Part shown: piece after piece, positions 18,277 to 29,250 of the stretch
How the letters are laid out: every line of letters starts with the position of its first letter
How positions within the stretch are numbered: position 1 is the stretch's first letter
Origin: JANJWP01 sp964482035
GTDB taxonomy: Bacteria > Patescibacteriota > Gracilibacteria > BD1-5 > UBA2023
Direction of reading: 5' to 3'
Length of the DNA: 64,000 nt
Assembly (NCBI GenBank): GCA_964482035.1
Contig: CAYZVC010000001.1
Location: 372,001 to 436,000 of the forward strand
Program-made: the position numbers and the translations under genes
The notes under the pieces: generated by a model
The model's database searches: none
What the model saw: the letters and a program-made list of their open reading frames with translations, nothing else
Told to the model about the DNA's origin: nothing

Positions 18277-21200
18277 TTACTTGTTGGTTGCAGGCTTCCG
18301 TACGTTTTTCTTCTTCGCGGACTTTTTCGCCTCCGCCGCTTTCTTGGAGAGTTGCTCCGATACGTACGACAGAACGGCCTTTTCTCCACCCTTCGTTTTG
18401 GATTTTGCGAGCTTCGCCACGTTTGCTGCGGCCTTGGAGAGCGCGTTGGATTTCGCTTCCGGAGTTTTGCCTTCGAGATTGAGCGATTTGACGATGCGGT
18501 CCACTACGAGACGGTCGATTTTCGGTTTCACGCCTTGCGGTACGTTTTTAGATGTCGCGTTTATTCCCAATTTCGCGAGCGTGCCGGTCTTGGCGATTTC
18601 GTTCGCCGCCGCATAAGGATCTTCGGACGGTTTCACGTTCTTCTTGCTCGGGACGTTTTTCTTGTTCGCGTTCGTGCTTTGCGAAGTTCAGCTTCCGGAA
18701 ACGCTTCCGGTCTTGGTCGTGGGGGTTTGCGCTACCGGTGCGGAGTATCCGCCCCCGCCCCCTCCTCCGCCGCCGGACGAACTGCGGACCACGGCGTTTT
18801 TCGAAGTGACGGTGAACGTTGCGGTCACTCCGCCGACGTTGAGCGTCGCCGAAGCGGTACCCAGCGCGTTCGCGGACGAGACGACCTTTACGCGTACGCT
18901 GTCGCCGGAAGTCACGGTGGACGTTCCGGTTACGAAGGCGGCGTTATTCACCGAGTAACTTCCGCCGCTGACGGTCACGGTCGCTGGGGCATTGAATCCG
19001 GTAAGGGTCACCGGATCGGAGATGACTTCTGACGTGAATTCCGCGCCGCTCTTCGGAGCGAAAGAATACGCGTCCGGAACCGAATCGCTCGGTGCCGCGA
19101 ATCCGTAGTACGAGAAGTGGTCGGCTTCGAATTGGCATACCGATGCCGAAACCACGCATTCAGCTACGTGCTGGAAGTTCGTTCCGTCGTTGGAATGGTA
19201 GACTCGGAGGGTCTTACCATTGAGGGCGGCACCCACCTCGACCTTCACGGTTACGGTCTTTCCCGAGAAGGCGAGCCTCGCGGTATCGTTACCGATGGCG
19301 AATACCGAACCGGTCTGCGAGTATCCCGTATCGCTGACGCTGTCCGATACGGAGGCCGTTTTCGGTGCGGAGAATTTTCCATCCCAGCCGTTGGTTCCGA
19401 TGACGAGTCCGTCGAGGGGGAATTTCGCGGAATGCTTTCCGTCTTCGCTGTATACGGTCACCGATCCGCTCGAATTGCCGAATTCGGCGCCGGTGGACGT
19501 GGAATCCTGGAACCATACGGAACCCGTTGCGGTAATGTCGTTTCCGTAATCGGACGAGGTCGCGGTCTTAGGCGTTTTTACCGCGATGGCGGAGCTCTTC
19601 GCCCCGTCTTTCCCGTTCACGGTTCCGTACGCTTTGAAATAGTACTGCGTATCGGCGGAGAGTCCGGATACGGTAACGGAATGCGAAGTTCCGCTCGACG
19701 ATTCGGAAGCGAGCGAGGAGAGGGAATTCGGATCGGTTCCGTACGCGACGGATCCGAGAGAATCGACATCGGTGGCGAAGGTCGCTACGAATCCCGTACC
19801 GGTAACCTGCGATGACGAAACTCCAGAAACCGCGGGCGTTCTCGTTACGGTGACGCTCACGGTCGTTACGTGGCCTACGGAGTCGGTGGCGGACGCTTCG
19901 AACGTGGAATCTCCCGAGGGGAGCGGCAGGGTTTTCGACCAGTTTCCGTTCGTGAGAGGCAAGGCTTGTCCTCAGACGGAGAACGTCGCCAACCCTCCGG
20001 TGTCGGAGACGCTTCCCGTAAGGACGATTAGCGAGCCTTCCGCCGATGCGCCGTTCGTATGCGAAGATATCGAAAGCGCGGGGGAGGCCGTGTCCACGGT
20101 AATTACGGCGTTCGCAGAAGTGGATACGCCCGCGAGGTCGGTAAAAGTGGCGTACGCGGTCTTCGATCCGTCTCCGGCGGAAAGGTCGAGGGCGACGTCC
20201 GCGCTCGATCCTCCGATCAGGGTTCCGGTATGCGTGCCCACTACGTCGCCGGTGATTTCGTAATCTACGGTTTTACTTGCTGAGACCCGAACTACGACCG
20301 AGTTCGAGCCGACGATCGCTCCGCTTAGGAATGCGACGCTTCCGTCCGCCGGTACGACGGATTTCCCTACGGTTCCGAGTGCGGTCGCTCCGACGTTTCC
20401 GACGTAGTCGGTGACGTATGCGGAATAGCTTATCATTCCATCGTCGAACGAAGAAAGGTCGAAAGTCGACGAGAATCGGCCGTCGGATCCGACGACGAGG
20501 GTTCCGCTCGTGGAATGCGCGAAGTTCCGATCGTGGATTTCGTAGTTTACCGAATTTCCGATTTCACCGCTTCCGGAAAGTCCGGAAAGTACGGTGGAAC
20601 CAACCGTTCAGGTTCCGATCACGGCGTCGCCGTTCAATGTGAAATCCGTCGGCGTGTCGGGGGCGACGGTGTCCACGTACGCGTTCACGGAGTCGGATGC
20701 GGAAGAGTTCCCCGCTACGTCGTACGCGATGACGCGGAAGAAGTGGGCTCCTTCTCCGAGGGTCAGCGTAACGCCGGTGGAGCTCGTGATGCCGGAATGG
20801 GTAAGCAGCGCAAAATCGAAATCGTCCGAAACTTCGTACCGGTACGGCTCTGGCGGGAGTCAGGAACCCGTATCGGAAGCGGAGGTCCATTCGAACGCCA
20901 CGTCGGCGATCTTAGAATTCGTTATGAAAGGCGAAGCGATCGGCTTCACGGGTGCTACGGAGTCGACGAAGAAGGTCTTTTCGTAGATGGGGGATACGAA
21001 ATTCCGCGCGTTTTTATATTGGAAGCGGATGACGTTCGTTCCATCCGGCGCGGAAACGAGGGGAATGGATACGGTTCCGGAAGCGGTAGCCCTAGTAATC
21101 GTATCGGCGTTCACGTTCTGAAACAGGTACGTTCCTTGCCCGTCGAGCGAAACGATCGCCGCGAGGCCGTTTTTCGAGCGTACGTCCCCGCTCCCGGTCG

Positions 21201-23490
21201 TCGACGTAACGTCGACGCCTCCCGTCATCGTTTCTATGTGCACGGCGTCGATTCCCACCTGGTCGAGGCCTCACGACAGGGTGTTGTCCTTCGCGTAGGT
21301 CCATGTGAATTCGTGCTGTCCGTTCGTAACGGAAGCAGTTACCGGCATCCAAGCGTTTTCTCAGGACAATTCGTTTTTAAGGTTTCCGTCGACGTAGAGC
21401 TTAAGTTTGTCATACGTTTTTTCGGTCGACGTCCTCGCGAAGAACGAGAGGTATCCGGTGTCGGTGGTTGCCGAATAAGTGACGCTTGCGGATTCCTTAT
21501 CTGCGATGGCCGGCGACTGGAGGGATTTGTTCCCGATCGCGCCGGTGGAGCTGGTGAGCGTCCAGATTCCGGAACCGGACGTCGTCCAGCCTGCCGGAAT
21601 CGAAACGTCGTTTTCGAAACTTTCGTCCGAAGTCACGAAAGCCGGGTAAGCGATTTCTTCGTTCACTCCAACCGCGTCCCATGCGTTCGCTACGGATGCC
21701 GCATAAGCCGGATTTACGGCGTTCGCCGCGTCGATCCAAGCTTGGCGTGCGGTTTGGTAGGTGGCTTCGCTCGTAACGAAATTCGTATTGGCTTCGTACG
21801 CTATGCGCGCCGCGTTCTGCAACCCGATTCCGTCGACGCTGTACAAAAGACCGTCGTTGACGCCTTTGCCGCCTTCTGCGAGAAGGTAGTAGAAGAAGTT
21901 CTGCACGCCGCTGTTCTGGTGGACGCCCCCGTTATCGCCGGTTCCCGAGTACCAATAGGTTCCCTTGTATTTGGTGGGCTGCTCGCCGCCGGTTCCGACC
22001 GTTACGGTATTCGCGGGGTCGCGCATGTCACGGAGCGACGAGTATCCGATACCCGGAAGACGGAGGATGTCTTCGCCGATGAGCCAGTCTCCCTTGCCGG
22101 GCGCGGCGTTCGGGTACGATGCCCGATCGTCGACCTGAGTGAGGAGCTCTACGGTGCTTCCCATGATGTCCGAGAACGATTCGTTGAGCGCTCCGGCTTC
22201 GTTGAGATATACGAGGTTCGAGGTGTTTTCCGTCCACGCATGGGAGAACTCGTGCGCTACGACGTCGAGAGTTGCGAGCGGAGCGAGATTGGTGCCGTCC
22301 CCGTCCCCGAAATAGAAGCCGTCTCCAGGATTCCAGAACGCGTTATTGTAATTGTTTCCGTAGTGGACTGTGAATCCTACCAAGGTCTGCCCGGTCGCGC
22401 TGAACGCGATATTCTGGACCGTAAAACCGAGAGGCTTGAAGAATTCGAGGGTTTTCTGAAGATTGTACGCGGCAGAAACCTCCGTCGGATCGGACGATCC
22501 CCATGAAGGCGTGCTTCTGAAAGCCACGCTGTCCGCGTCGGTATACGTTCCGCTGTTCGTGGAGAAGTTATATACGTATACGAGGCGGTCGACCGGGTCC
22601 CACATATAGGTATTTCCGTCTCCGGAATAGACCGTACCGGAAAACGATACCTGGGCGCCGCCTTCGCCGGGAAGGAGGTCGCCCGTAATATCCACCGGAG
22701 AGTTGTGCGCAACCGTTTCGTACGAACGGATCGTTTTTCCACTCTTCGCGTCTATTACGTAGCGGATTTTGGAGGGGCCGTTCTTCGTCGTTTCGAAGGA
22801 CGCGTCGTACTGCCATACGAGGTTCTGACCCGATGCTTCGGCCAAAATGGCGAGTTCGGGTTTCGAAACCTTGAATTTCGGCTGCTTCCCGTACGCGGCG
22901 GTCGCGACTGCGGCGGCTTGCTTGGAAGTTACGATCGGGGTCGTTCCTACGGTCACGTCCGCGACGTAATCGCCGTCGATCTGGTAGAGCTCGCCGTCTT
23001 TGCTTACGTGGCCGACGACGTCGGATCCGATGACCGGGAGGCCGGAGTAGGATTGCTTGAGGCGGACGTGTTTTTCACCCGTGAGTTTCGATACGGTTTC
23101 CGATTCTGTTACGAGCTTGGCCTTTTTCGCTCAGTTTTTCTGGGCGTAGAGAGTGGAGAGGTCGTCAAAAACCGCCTGCACGTCGGAAGCGACGTTCTTG
23201 GTAGCTTTGGATTTGAGCCCCGTAATTTGCTTCGGCTTCGCGGCCGCGTCGTTCCAACGGATTTCCGTTCCCGAATATTTGGCGGCCTTTCCGCTCTTTT
23301 CGAGGGCGGATTTCTGCGCCTTGAGCCGGGTTTTAAGTTCGGTAGGCGCTTTGGCCATCCCCGCTTGCGACGCCGTCTTCTGGACGGGTTTCTGCGAAGT
23401 TTCGGCGTATGTTGCCGGAACTCCTACGGAATTGGCGAAAACCGCGAGCGAAGCGGCGGTCGCGACGATTTTTTTGAACAGCGGGGACAT
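18277..23490 (-). CDS. Giant secreted M4 (thermolysin-like) metallopeptidase with Ig/FN3-like tail
   Basis: 1737 residues in one unbroken frame from ATG 23490 to TAA 18277 with about seven UGA codons. Order: signal peptide (residues 1-30), FTP/PepSY-type propeptide (about 60-260), M4 domain with H413-E-F-S-H417 and third zinc ligand Glu437 in ALNESFSD (HExxH then 19 residues then E), and DNGGVHQNSG with His524. The remaining 1100 residues are repeated beta-sandwich Ig/FN3-like modules (e.g. VDTVAPDTPTDFTL, GLSADTQYYFKAYG), a run of nine glycines, and a Lys/Ala-rich helical tail. An extracellular protease with a long adhesive or stalk region is likely. Confidence 0.9.
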
Positions 23491-23590
23491 GTGGCCGGAA
23501 CGGTTACGGCAATATCCTTACTATTGAGCCACAAAGGCTTTTGTTTCGCAATTATTTCGATACAATCCGCAGGTTCTTTTTCCAGCAATT

Positions 23591-25030
23591 ATGAAATACG
23601 AAATCGTCATGGGTCTCGAGACCCACGTCCGCGTCAAATCCGAAACCAAAATGTTCTGTTCCTGCCGCAATGCGGTGGCGCTCGCCGAAGAGCCGAACGA
23701 GAACGTCTGCGGCGTCTGCATGGGCTTCCCGGGCATGCTCCCGGTCTTGAACGACAAAATCGTCGATTTGGCCGTGCGCGCTTCCAACGCCATGCGTATG
23801 ACGGTGAACGAGGTTTCGATCTTCGACCGCAAGTCGTATTTCTACCCGGATCTTCCGACCGGTTTCCAGATCACCCAGCTTTTCCATCCCATCGCCGAAC
23901 ACGGCGAGGTGAAAACGATGGTCGAGTGAGTAGAAAAGACCTTCCGCATCGGTCGCATGCACATCGAGAATGACGCGGGCAAGCTGGTCCATGCTGGTTC
24001 GTCGACCCTTCTCGACTACAATCGTGCCGGTTCTCCGCTCATGGAAATCGTCACCGAGCCCGACTTCCGCTCGAAGGCCGACGTCATCGCCTATCTCGAA
24101 GAGCTCCAGAAGATCATGCGCTGGTGCGGCGCTTCCGACGCCGACATGGAAAAGGGGCAGCTCCGTTGCGACGTCAACATCTCCATCCGCCTTGCGGGAA
24201 CCGACGTCCTCAACAACCGCGTGGAACTCAAGAACCTCAACTCGTTCTCCGCTATCGGCCGTGCCATCGACAACGAATACGCCCGCCAAATCGAAATGTA
24301 CGAAGCCGGCGTCCGCGTCGCGCAGGAAACCCGCGGTTGGGACGACGAACACGGCGAATCCCGACCGCAGCGTTCCAAAGAAGACGCCATGGATTACCGG
24401 TATTTCCCTGAACCGGACCTTCCGCCGCTCCACGTCTCGAAAGAATTCGTCGACGCCCGTCTCGTGCCGGAACTCCCCATCGACCGTCGCCGAAAATACC
24501 TTGCCGATTATAAACTTCAGGAGGACGACGCGCGTATCCTTTCGAACGAACGTACGCTCTCGGACTATTACGAAGAACTCGTCGCACTCACCGGCGATGC
24601 CAAGAAATCGTGCTCGTACGTTACGACCGTCCTTTTCGCTATCGTTCAGGAACATAATTCCCGCGTCCGCTCCGAGGAATCCAAGTCGTTCCTCGCGGTT
24701 CCCGCCAAAGAACTCGCGCGCGTCATCGCCCTCGTGGCGAAGGATGAGCTTTCTTCTACCAACTCTAAGACGGTCGTGGAAGAACTCTTCGAAAACGGAG
24801 GTTCCACCGATGAAATCGTCGACCGCCTCGGTCTCCGCCAGGTTAACGATACCGGCGCCCTCGAAGCCGTGGTAGAACAGGTAGTTACCGAGTTCGCGGC
24901 ACAGGTCGCCGAATACCAGGCCGGCAAGGTTCAGCTCTTCGGTTTTCTCGTCGGTTCGTGCATGAAGGCTTCGAAGGGGCAGGGGAACCCCAAGATGTTC
25001 ACCGAAATGCTCAAGAAGCGCCTCGGCTAG
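23591..25030 (+). CDS. gatB: Asp-tRNA(Asn)/Glu-tRNA(Gln) amidotransferase subunit B
   Basis: 479 residues. GatB signatures include YEIVMGLETHVRVKSETKMF, CGVCMGFPGMLP, RSYFYPDLP-like KSYFYPDLPTGFQIT, HIENDAGKL and DYRYFPEPDLPPL. One UGA (23927) lies before EKTFRIGRMH. GatCAB amidates misacylated Glu-tRNA(Gln) or Asp-tRNA(Asn); GatB holds the kinase/transamidase site. The C-terminal YqeY-like tail is present (GSCMKASKGQGNPKM). TAG stop. gatA and gatC are not adjacent. Confidence 0.97.
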
Positions 25031-25063
25031 CCAAATCTGCCGTAATATATTCGACATTCACGT

Positions 25064-25106
25064 TTGACAATTCGAATCGCGACGGTATAAAAACCCCGTC
25101 GCGATT
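25064..25106 (+). promoter_or_regulatory. Consensus promoter embedded in a perfect inverted repeat
   Basis: TTGACA (25064-25069), 16-base spacer, TATAAA (25086-25091). An 11-bp perfect repeat AATCGCGACGG (25075-25085) / CCGTCGCGATT (25096-25106) has the -10 box in its loop and a T run behind, so the same bases may terminate gatB and act as an operator for the 25142 operon. AAAGGA at 25129-25134 is the ribosome-binding site. Confidence 0.7.
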
Positions 25107-25141
25107 TTGCGTCCCAAAACACATACGGAAAGGATTCCATT

Positions 25142-25423
25142 ATGTCAAAACATCCAGGGTTCGGCCATGAACGGGATAAAGATGACGATAACGTAACCAC
25201 GCTTCCTATCGCCTTGAAACGCGTGGCCCAAATCGCCGCGTACCTTGAATCCATCAAGAAAGGGGACGACGGCGTTCTCAAGATGCGCCTTGCCGAAATC
25301 AAGCAGGAAAAATGGACCGTTGCCGAATGGAACACGTTCGGTATCGCGGCCCGCGTCGCACTCATCAACCACCAATCCTACGGCCTCGTAATTTCGGCCA
25401 TTCAGGAAATGGGCGGATACTGA
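25142..25423 (+). CDS. Small tandem paralogue 1, function unknown
   Basis: 93 residues from an ATG with Shine-Dalgarno to UGA at 25421. The core is an alpha-helical module KQEKWTVAEWNTFGIAARVA ending IQEMGGY, shared with the next two genes (aligned W-T/S-x-x-x-W and I-x-x-MG positions). If UGA is Gly, the frame continues through GNPKQEKD into paralogue 2, making one two-module protein up to TAA 25793. The Shine-Dalgarno in front of paralogue 2 and the module boundary argue for a stop. No internal UGA. Confidence 0.55.
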   Translation: MSKHPGFGHERDKDDDNVTTLPIALKRVAQIAAYLESIKKGDDGVLKMRLAEIKQEKWTVAEWNTFGIAARVALINHQSYGLVISAIQEMGGY

Positions 25424-25444
25424 AACCCGAAACAGGAGAAGGAT

Positions 25445-25702
25445 ATGTCGGATCCTAAAAACCAAGTCACCGCGGAGCTCGATTTTTCCGCAAGCTTCGA
25501 AATCGGCGAATTCGTTCGCCAAATGGCCGGTTGTGACGAGGAAGCCTACTACCGCTACCAGATTTCCCAGCTTCGCAAGAAGCCGTGGTCTCCGGCGGGT
25601 TGGACCCTCCTCGTCACCGTCGTCTCGGTCGTTTTCCACGGAAACGGCCAACGCAAACAGGAAGTTCTGGAAATCGCGCGGGAAATGGGGGCGACCCTAT
25701 GA
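25445..25702 (+). CDS. Small tandem paralogue 2, function unknown
   Basis: 85 residues. AGGAG at 25434-25438 stands seven bases before the ATG. Same helical module: LRKKPWSPAGWTLLVTVVSV and ending LEIAREMGATL. The frame meets UGA at 25700, which overlaps the ATG of paralogue 3 as ATGA, the classic translational-coupling arrangement. Read as Gly, the frame would go 31 codons further to TAA 25793. In frame with paralogue 1. Confidence 0.55.
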   Translation: MSDPKNQVTAELDFSASFEIGEFVRQMAGCDEEAYYRYQISQLRKKPWSPAGWTLLVTVVSVVFHGNGQRKQEVLEIAREMGATL

Positions 25703-26037
25703 CCGGCTCGGCTATCCGGAGTTTCCTCGATACGCAAGAAACCGCAAGAAGGCGTTCGACCTGGAATTGGTCGCGACGTCCGTTCGCATCGGTAATCGTC
25801 GACATGACCGCTAAGGACGACGTCCAAGAGCTCGTTCTTGAGATGCTGACCAAATCGCGCCAAGGCCTGACGCAGAAGGAAGTGGACGATTTCCTCTCCA
25901 AAAAAAGGACGCCCGAGGCCTGGAACCTCATTTCGCTCGTATTGCAGACCCTGTTCGAAGACCATCCGTCGGCACCCGACATCCTTCGGAAAATCCAAGA
26001 CATGGGCTGTCTCGAGTGGAAGTCCGATCCTCGATAG
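25699..26037 (+). CDS. Small tandem paralogue 3, function unknown
   Basis: 112 residues from the ATG overlapping the previous UGA to TAG 26035. The module is FLSKKRTPEAWNLISLVLQT ending ILRKIQDMGCLEW. If the upstream UGA is Gly, the more likely start is the internal ATG at 25804, nine bases after TAA 25793, giving 77 residues. Followed by a strong terminator. Three diverged copies in a row suggest repeated duplication of one short gene. Confidence 0.6.
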   Translation: MTGSAIRSFLDTQETARRRSTWNWSRRPFASVIVDMTAKDDVQELVLEMLTKSRQGLTQKEVDDFLSKKRTPEAWNLISLVLQTLFEDHPSAPDILRKIQDMGCLEWKSDPR

Positions 26038-26061
26038 TTCGCTCGTAAAGGAGGCGAACTC

Positions 26062-26091
26062 AAAACCCCCGCATGAACGCGGGGGTTTTTC
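26062..26091. terminator. Bidirectional intrinsic terminator
   Basis: AAAACCCCCGC / GCGGGGGTTTT, 11-bp perfect stem, ends the small-paralogue operon and the convergent map gene. Confidence 0.9.
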
Positions 26092-26117
26092 TTGCGTGCG
26101 GACTGAGCCGAGCGCCT

Positions 26118-26891
26118 TTACGTCGTGGTGAGGATTTCGCAACCGTCTTCGGTGACGAGGATGGTATGTTCGAACTGCGCACTGAGTTTGCCGTCGAAAG
26201 TCTTGACCGTCCAGCCGTCGGAAAGAAGCTTCGTCTTATGGGTTCCGGCGTTGATCATCGGTTCGATGGTGAAGACCATTCCGACTTCCATCTTCGATCC
26301 TGAGTCCTTGGGGGCCTTGTGCACGATGTACGGCTCTTCGTGGAAGTATACGCCCGTTCCGTGGCCGGTGTAGTCGCGTACGACGCCGTACCCGAGCTTT
26401 TCAGCGTAGTTGCCGATTGCGAATCCGATGTTTCCGAAACGGTTTCCGGGACGGACTTCGGAAATGCCGATTTCCAACGCTTTTTTCGTGGCGTCGACGA
26501 GCTTTTTCGATTCGTTCGAAACGTTGCCTACGAGGTACATCCGGGAGGTGTCGCCGAAGTACCCGTCGACGATGGTAGTGACGTCGATGTTCACGATGTC
26601 ACCCTCCTTGAGAACCGTTTTCGAATCGGGAATCCCATGGCAGACGACGTCGCCGATGGAGATGCAGGTGAACTTGGGATATCCGTGGTAGCCGATGCAG
26701 GCGGAAATGCCGCCGTTCTTCAAAATGAACGCGTTGCAGATGTTGTCGAGCTCCTCGGTGTTGATACCCGGCTTCACGTATTGTCCGATCATGTCGAGCG
26801 TCGCGGCGGCGAGCCAGGAAGAGCGGCGGATGCCTTCGATCTGTTCCGGGGTCTTGATGATGATGCCGTTCTGGCGGTGTGCTTTTGACAT
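26118..26891 (-). CDS. map: Methionine aminopeptidase type I
   Basis: 257 residues from the ATG at 26891 (the longer open frame has no domain content upstream). Metal ligands are visible in the family motifs: NIDVTTIVDGYFGDTSRM (two Asp), YTGHGTG (His), TIEPMI (Glu) and QFEHTILV (Glu). It removes N-terminal Met co-translationally. TAA stop, no UGA. A TATAAT lies 23 bases before the ATG with no Shine-Dalgarno, implying a very short leader. Confidence 0.97.
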   Translation of the reverse strand: MSKAHRQNGIIIKTPEQIEGIRRSSWLAAATLDMIGQYVKPGINTEELDNICNAFILKNGGISACIGYHGYPKFTCISIGDVVCHGIPDSKTVLKEGDIVNIDVTTIVDGYFGDTSRMYLVGNVSNESKKLVDATKKALEIGISEVRPGNRFGNIGFAIGNYAEKLGYGVVRDYTGHGTGVYFHEEPYIVHKAPKDSGSKMEVGMVFTIEPMINAGTHKTKLLSDGWTVKTFDGKLSAQFEHTILVTEDGCEILTTT

Positions 26892-26913
26892 GGTATTCGG
26901 GAAATGACGTGCG

Positions 26914-26919
26914 ATTATA
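26914..26919 (-). promoter_or_regulatory. -10 box of map
   Basis: Perfect TATAAT on the minus strand, 22 bases 5' of the map start codon; -35 is poor (TTTGCG at 17 bases). Typical for the Shine-Dalgarno-free genes here: consensus -10, short leader. Confidence 0.55.
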
Positions 26920-26977
26920 TTCCGGGAACGGTCGAACGCAAATTGCAAAATCCCCGCCTCGGATTATTATCCGCGCC

Positions 26978-28717
26978 ATGCGACACCTGAACGTCAAAAT
27001 ACAGCGTTACGAATTGCCCGGATGAGACGTTCTCATACGGGACACTTCGCTCATCATCAACGACGACGACCGAATCGCCGTCGTTTGAGGGAACGGCGCG
27101 GGCAAAACGACGTTCATGAAGGTCGTCACCGGAGAAAAGACCATGGCCGACGACGCGGGAGAGAAATTCCTCTGACGTTTCGAAGGCTCCGTTGACAATA
27201 CCGGCTGACTTACGCTCGGCTACCTCGCGCAAATACACTTCGACCAAGAGGAAAAAACCGTCGGCGAAGAACTTCGAAACGCGTTCCCTTTGGTTCTTGA
27301 AGCCGAAAAGGAACTTACGGCGTCAGAAGCGGGATTGGGCGACGAGAACGGCGTGGAACGGTATAGCGAAGCCTTGGAGAGGTTCAAGGCCGTGGGCGGG
27401 TACGATTACGAACGCGAAATCGACCGAGTTTCCCGCGGTATCGGAATTTTCCATTTGCTCGGTTCGAAGCTCAAGGAAGTTTCGGGCGGACAGCGTACGA
27501 AGATCGCCCTCGCGAAAATCCTCCTCCTCAAGCCGGATTTTCTCCTTTTGGACGAACCGACGAATTTCATCGACCTCAAGAGCGCCGAGTGGCTCGAAAA
27601 GTACCTTCAGGAAACCTGGAAAGGCGGCTACCTCATCATTTCGCACGACCGCGAATTCTTGGACGCCACTTGCACCAAGGTCTACGACGTGGTGAAGGGC
27701 CGCCCCATCGCCGAATACGTGGGCAACTACTCCGACTACGTCACCGAAAAGCGCCGTCTCGAAGAAAAGCTCATGGAAGAATACGAACGGCACCTCGAAT
27801 TCATGAAGTCGGAAAAGGCGCTTATCAACCGTTTCCGCGCGGGTTCGAGAGCGGGCTTCGCAAAGAGTCGCGAAAAGATGCTCGAACGCGTTGACGAGCC
27901 TGAAAAGCCGTTCATTCCGCCGCGTCCGAAGTTCCGCTTCGAATTCTCGGAACGTCCGGGTGAGAAAATTCTCGAATTCAAAGAGGCGTTCATCGGTCGC
28001 AAGGAGCCGCTTTTCTTCATTAGTGAAGTCGTCGCGCGCGAAAAGAACCGTATCGGCGTCGTAGGGGAAAACGGGGTGGGGAAGTCGACCCTCATCAAGA
28101 CCATCCTCTGAACCGTCCCGCTTCTCGACGGGTATTTCTCCAAGCACAAGGCGCTCGAAATCGCCTACTACTCGCAGATGCACGAGGAACTCGACATGGA
28201 AGCCACGGTGTTCGAGAACTTCGAACGCGCCGGATTCGCGTTCACCCGCGAGCGGCTCGCTTCCATCTTGGGCAACTACGGTTTCGAATATTCCGACGTC
28301 GACCGAAAGGCGAGGGATTTTTCGGGAGGACAGATTTCCAAAATACTCTTCTCGATGATCGGCCTCCGGCCTTCGAATTTCCTCGTGCTCGACGAGCCTA
28401 CCAACCACCTCGACTACGACAGCCGCGAGGCGCTCGAAAAGACGCTTAAGGAATACCCGGGCACCATCCTTTTCATCTCGCACGACCGCTACTTCGTCAA
28501 TAAAGTCTCCACCCACCTCTGGATCGTTGAAGACGGCGAATTGACGCTGTCATACGGGAATTATGCCGATTACCGACTGAAGAAGGAGCGTGGCATTTCC
28601 TATGACGTTTCCCTCTGGAACGACGAGGGCGAGCTCGACATGGTGTTGGAAGAGAAGCTCTGAAAGGCCGAAGCCAAGCGCATTAAGGAAAAATTCTGAA
28701 GAAACCACCGCAAATAG
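26978..28717 (+). CDS. ABC-F family ATPase (translation factor type)
   Basis: 579 residues with two ABC domains and no membrane segment. Walker A GGNGAGKTT at 37-45 (first Gly is UGA) and GENGVGKST; signatures VSGGQRTK and FSGGQISK; Walker B LLLDEPTN and LVLDEPTNHLDY. The linker between domains is the charged ABC-F arm (EEKLMEEYERHLEFMKSEKA). ABC-F proteins bind the ribosomal E site. UGA also encodes the Gly after LIKTIL. The tail KAEAKRIKEKFGRNHRK contains two more UGA before TAG 28715. The next ATG follows one base later. Confidence 0.93.
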
Positions 28718-28718
28718 C

Positions 28719-29249
28719 ATGCCGAAACTCCCTTCCTGAAAACTCCATAAAATTTCCTACGACGACGGCGTAGGGGAGTCGGTTTCGACGAATTCGCCCA
28801 CGCGCATGCGTTCTGACGTGAAGCGCTTGGCCGAATCGACGAAACTGCGTTTCGAATCGGCGTTTCCGGAAGGTTTCACCGCGACCGAATACGCTACGGT
28901 CCTCATACGGAAATGTGCGTCCCTGCCTGCAGAGGAAAGGAGTGCCGAAGTCGATTCGACCATCCGAAAGCTCCTCTCCCTCGAAAGGCTCTGCTTTTCG
29001 TTCAGCATGGCTGATCGCGCCGATTTTTTCCGTCAAGCGAAGAGGTCGTACGTTTCCCGTCTTCTCGAATCGGTCCTTCCGAAATTGCGGAACGCCGGTT
29101 ACCGGAACGAGACTCTCGAAACCTGGTCGAAATGGATATATGCGAAAGGGTTTACGGACATTGGGGATTTCTGGTTCTGGAACGGCTGGAGAGACCGTTT
29201 TTTCGCGGAAGAACACGCCCCGTACGAAGATATCCCGTTGAATTTCTAG
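28719..29249 (+). CDS. Helical soluble protein, function unknown
   Basis: 176 residues, ATG 28719 to TAG 29247, one UGA (LPSGKLHKI). Ser/Thr-rich start, then helices SDVKRLAESTKLRFESAFPE, LLSLERLCFSFSMADRADF and an aromatic C-terminus (GDFWFWNGWRDRFFAEEH). No family recognised. It lies one base after the ABC-F gene and one base before the next gene, so it is an operon member. Confidence 0.65.
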
Positions 29250-29250
29250 A

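Noticed and set aside
23552..25057. 501-codon minus-strand frame opposite gatB
   Set aside because: Shadow of GatB; gatB is unmistakable.
25142..25795. A single fused two-module protein as the preferred call
   Set aside because: Possible under code 25, but the Shine-Dalgarno before module 2 and the ATGA overlap fit separate genes better; kept as an alternative.
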